Assembly (NCBI RefSeq): GCF_014851395.1
Contig: NW_024044681.1
Span: 25,111,036-25,175,035, forward strand
DNA length: 64,000 nucleotides
Direction: 5' to 3'
DNA from: Micropterus salmoides
Taxonomy: Eukaryota > Chordata > Actinopteri > Centrarchiformes > Centrarchidae
Shown: in pieces, positions 60,100 through 64,000 of the stretch
How the letters are laid out: each line of letters opens with the position of its first letter
Numbering within the stretch: the stretch's first letter is position 1
Notes under the pieces: generated by a model
Database searches by the model: none
Told to the model about the DNA's origin: nothing
Seen by the model: the letters and a program-made list of their open reading frames with translations, nothing else
Made by a program: the position numbers and the translations under genes

Positions 60100-63000
60100 A
60101 ATTGAATATTCAACTCGCGCACCGTGCTCTGCTTGCCTTTTTCAGTGTGCTGGGAATTCGCCTTCTTAATTCTCGGCCCATACACAAGCAGTGTCAAAGG
60201 TCGGGAAATAATGAACTGCGCAGACATGGAAGAGACCTCTGCAAGCGCCAACACCGCTCCCAAATGAATGATTCGGAATGGCCTTTTGGTCAAAATATTA
60301 GTGACATTTAGATACAATTACAGTGCACTTTTTTTTCATTCGTTTGACTCCTGTCACCTTCAGTCACATGTCAACATGAACATTATAATAGATCTATACC
60401 TGGCCACTTAGGTAACAAAACAAACAAACAAACAAGCAAAAAAGATCTCATTTCATTGGGACCTAGAAGCAATAGGCTAATAAAGTAAAAATAAGAATAG
60501 CCTACCGTTAGGACTATGTGATAAAAATATAGTTAGATTTATTTCTTGCACCATGTAGGCAGGCTATATTAGTGGTCTGTTTGTTATTTAAAACAAACAC
60601 TTGCATCACGACTTGTGAGTGAACTGACGCAACCTAATGCATTGTATTCTCGTGGGGCCCCTCTGTATTTAAGCAAAAAGCAGAAATGGGATTGTGAGCA
60701 GTTGACGTGCTCTGTAGCGTGGCGGTGATTGGGCTTCACTGTGCTGTTGCAGCATGGAATAGCGCACCATAAAGTAAGGATTTATTTTGAAAAGGACAAC
60801 AGAGAGGCATGTGAAAGGAAACTATACGCGCGTACACACTCACACACATAGATGCAAAACATATGGTTTTCTGTCTGCAGATAACGGTCCACACTCCACG
60901 TGCCTGAAGCAGACTTTCACTGTTTCCAGCAGCTCTGTCTGTTTTGTCCCGCAGTTTAGTGGCTAGCTCGGGTTTGCGTTGTGGAGCAGGAGCGTCATCT
61001 GGTGGATAAAAAACAGAGCTATTTAATTAACATGGAACTGCACGTCCATGCTTCGGACAATATTGACCCCACAACCCCCACCTCCCCCCAAAATAAAAAA
61101 AAAAAACCCTGCTTCATTAATAGTTAACCAAAACATTTTCACTGCAGCCTGTAGAGTGAAACACCCCAGATAGCAACAAATAACAGGCATGATGTCATCA
61201 CACCACATAACTGGGTGCAGAATCACATCTGATCTCCAAAGGGCCCCATCAGTCTCCTGGGGCCCCTTGAATACTCCTCATTGACACAGCCGCACCACAG
61301 ACTCTTTATATTGTCGCTTTCAGTGAGCTGCTTTCTGAAGGACTGCATGAAAGTTCTGAAAATCTCAGGAGGAACAACATCAAGTAGTAGTAGTTGTAAA
61401 GTAAAACACATCTTTGAAAATGTATACCAAGTGTGACAATGTTTCCATATGTTTTAGCTGAAATAAGGGAGAGAGAAGCAAAGCTCAACATCTAAAAGAA
61501 GTGCAAAGCAAAAAGAAAAAGAACAGACACATGTCCAGAGGAAAATTAATAACCTTAGTTCTTTCTATTGTACAGTATAAAACCTGTTTCACTTTGCAAA
61601 AACACTGCAGTGATTTACAAAGCTTGCATTCCACAGTTGGTGAAGACTCAGTAGTTTTCTCATCACTCCGAGTAATCTTTCATCCTGACTACCAGGTCAT
61701 TCGCAGTGTGAAATATCACCTGCTGTCTTGTCATTGTAATAATTGTTGTGATATTTAACCTCTGGGTGGTAAATACACAGGGTGGTTAAAGAAACTGCCA
61801 AACATCACACATTTGGATATATCAAGTAACATTTAACAAGAGAACCATTGACTGATATGATTTTCACAACTTTTATTCTCATTACTTTCTTTTGTAACAA
61901 AACTCATCACGTGTCTTATGTACATTACTTCAGGTGCCGTCATCAGATAATTAAGGCAAAACATCTCCAAATCCTGCAGTCAGTTGTATTTCGTATGAAC
62001 ACAACGGTTCAGTCAATCATTTTCAGTATCAACAAGTACACAAAAGTGACAAAACATATTTTAAAAAACACTTTGAATTAAAACACTACAATCATTCATC
62101 CAGTCCATCCAAACTAAAGCATAAAAACACTGTGACCTCAAAAACATCTACATCTTAAAAAAACAAACACTGTGACCTCCTTTAACATCCAAACTATGTT
62201 ACGCTCATTGGCGCTCGACCACAAATAGCACAAAAGGAGAATAAATCAGATCCTGTGTTTGTAAAATGCACAGAAACGAGAGAAAAACCTGTAGATACCA
62301 TCATCTGACTTTGACTCAAAGCACCATCTAAACCCAAACACATGGAATACAGTCAGTGTGCACACACTCAGCCTCCAGTTTACTTTTCATAACATCCGAT
62401 ACTCTTCCTGGTTCTCATTATTGTCAAAAACCAAACAACAAATTTAAAAAATGCCATAAAATACAAAGCAATTCCAGAAAATAAAGATACACATGTGGGT
62501 AAATACTATTAATCACATTTGTGATATATATATATATATATATATATCGTGGAAAAAAAGGAATTTCCTGTTAAATATTTGTTTAAAAAATCACATGACA
62601 TCAGCTTATCACAGAGCCAATAGCAACATACAGTATATTTAATAAGTATCAAGTTTACTTCATATCATGTGTATGCGAATAAAGGAATAAATAAACACAT
62701 CTTCATCTACACGATCAAATTCATGGCTGTCAAACTGTGTAACAGTTTAATTGTCAGTATTCACTATGTGAAGAAGTCACAATCTGGTACAGTATGAACT
62801 CCTGCTGTTATAGGTCCATTAAATTCAAATAATCCAGCTGTACTGTATGTCATAACGTCCTTGACACACATGGGGTTTTACTTTAACATTATTTTAATGG
62901 AACTGAGTGTGTTGCAGCAGAATCCAGTATATCGAAATATTGTAGAGACAAAAAATATGAAGCCCTTGAACACAAAAAAGTATTTTGTGTAAATTTCCAG

Positions 63001-63132
63001 TGATTCACTAGAAACCTGGAGACCTGTCTCCACTGAAACCTGGAACAAAGTTATTTTAGAGGAGGCGGATGAAAAAGGAACACATGTAAATATTTAAAAC
63101 AATGAATCCCTATGAATTAGACAAAGAAAACT
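60100..63132. other. Intergenic region to the end elements
   Basis: No gene was recognised. 60100-60320 is a mixed-composition block that could be regulatory. An (AAAC)n run lies near 60418-60438. A (TA)n run lies at 62525-62547. Confidence 0.35.
62525..62547. repeat. (TA)n microsatellite
   Basis: About eleven uninterrupted TA units. Confidence 0.9.
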
Positions 63133-63267
63133 TAAGGTCCACATACTAGCTTTTTGTGTAGTCTTCCTCAGTGCATGGAGCTTCATGACAACTGAATAAA
63201 CTCCATCCTCTGAGGAAGACTGAGATGTGGTTTAAACCTCTGGAAAAAAGCTAGTAAGAAGACCTTG
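63133..63267. repeat. Short hairpin element
   Basis: The left arm, 63133-63180, contains AAGGTCCACATACTAGC and GTCTTCCTCAGTGCATGGAG. The right arm, 63201-63267, contains CTCCATCCTCTGAGGAAGAC and GCTAGTAAGAAGACCTT. They pair imperfectly around a 20-base loop. The leading 21 bases recur at 23750-23770 with one change, which shows it is dispersed. Confidence 0.7.
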
Positions 63268-63543
63268 AGTTCAGAGTTTTTCTTTTGTTAAGCTACTTTT
63301 TCCTACCAATACTTCACAGCAACTAATTTATTAGTAAATGGGTGTTATTTTGAACAGTCCAAAGCTCTGTGTTTGCTTTAGATCTTTTATGGCAGTGATA
63401 CACTGACTGTGTAGCACCACACATGCTGTGTTCGTGAGGGTAGACTTGATTGCTGTTTCTCAGATCTACTGTAACATGACATAAAACAAAATGGCTGTCA
63501 TTCTTAAAGGCACTTTTAAAAACATTTCCTACTTTGATCTCAG

Positions 63544-63859
63544 TAGAGCTGAAATGATTAGTCGATTAAAACGTTCGTCTATTGACAGCAAATTCATGGC
63601 CAACTATTGTGATCATGGATTATTTAAATAATTATGTTTTTAAGCAAAAATGCCACTGGTTCCAACTTCTAAAATGTGAATATTTGCTGGGGTTTTTTCT
63701 ACTTTATTATCTGTTTTGACAAAACCAGCCCCTGAGAAACTGTGATGAGACTTTTGAAACTATTTTCTGATATTTTATAGACCAAACAAATAATCGACTA
63801 CTCGAGAAAACAATCAGCAGATTAATGGATAATTTAAAAAATCATTAGCTGCAGACCTA
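63544..63859. mobile_element. hAT-type MITE (316 bp) with perfect target duplication
   Basis: The termini are TAGAGCTGAAATGATTAG and CATTAGCTGCAGACCTA, inverted and partly matched. The interior carries TTAGTCGATTAAAACG and AAACAAATAATCGACTACTCG, landmarks of a common fish non-autonomous hAT family. An exact 8-bp direct repeat, GATCTCAG, lies at 63536-63543 and 63860-63867, the length expected for hAT insertion. No open frame. Confidence 0.9.
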
Positions 63860-64000
63860 GATCTCAGACAAGCTTAATCAAATACATCATGGCATCCTCA
63901 ATTGCTTCTCAAATACTTCAGAATCCAAATTTCAACAAATCCCTCAAGAAACAAAATGCTATTCATTAGGTTATTATATCATCCTCCTTTCAGTTTCCAC

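Noticed and set aside
1..64000. CRISPR arrays, operons or prokaryotic-type systems
   Set aside because: No regularly spaced repeats or compact gene strings occur; the window is vertebrate nuclear DNA.

Overview
This window is from a teleost fish nuclear genome, probably a percomorph. It has intron-rich vertebrate genes with GT-AG splicing, a CA microsatellite, fish-type SINE, LINE and hAT-like repeats, and a teleost-looking gsx1 gene. Three protein genes are supported. Their exon sums are multiples of three and read through without a stop.

Layout. (1) 2.2-9.0 kb: atp6v1a on the minus strand, encoding V-ATPase catalytic subunit A; 14 coding exons give 617 residues, plus a 5' noncoding exon. 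(2) 10.3-14.0 kb: wasf3 on the minus strand, a WAVE-family actin regulator; eight coding exons give 469 residues. The two genes lie head to tail. (3) 14-55 kb: a gene desert of about 41 kb holding nested hAT-like and foldback MITEs (15.0-16.5 kb), two LINE reverse-transcriptase remnants in opposite orientation (19.0-21.2 kb), a tRNA-derived SINE (34.2 kb), a widespread teleost repeat (47.2 kb) and a Penelope-like element remnant between long inverted arms (49.5-51.5 kb). Low-repeat, exon-free stretches between these could be regulatory. (4) 55.5-56.3 kb: gsx1 on the plus strand, a two-exon ParaHox gene with an N-terminal SNAG-like motif and an Antp-type homeodomain, preceded by a TATA box. (5) 56.8-64 kb: no further gene; pdx1 and cdx are not in the 7 kb downstream of gsx1. 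Two small inverted-repeat elements lie near the end.

The three products do not form one pathway: a housekeeping proton pump, an actin regulator, and a neural patterning factor. The notable context is wasf3 next to gsx1. In human 13q12 they are on the same chromosome arm but several genes apart, so this fits a teleost-specific, gene-depleted ParaHox paralogon with gsx1 alone. The least ordinary sequence is the Penelope-like locus, with two hammerhead-ribozyme-like cores in one arm. No wholly new system was identified; the regulatory and RNA proposals are inferences to be tested.
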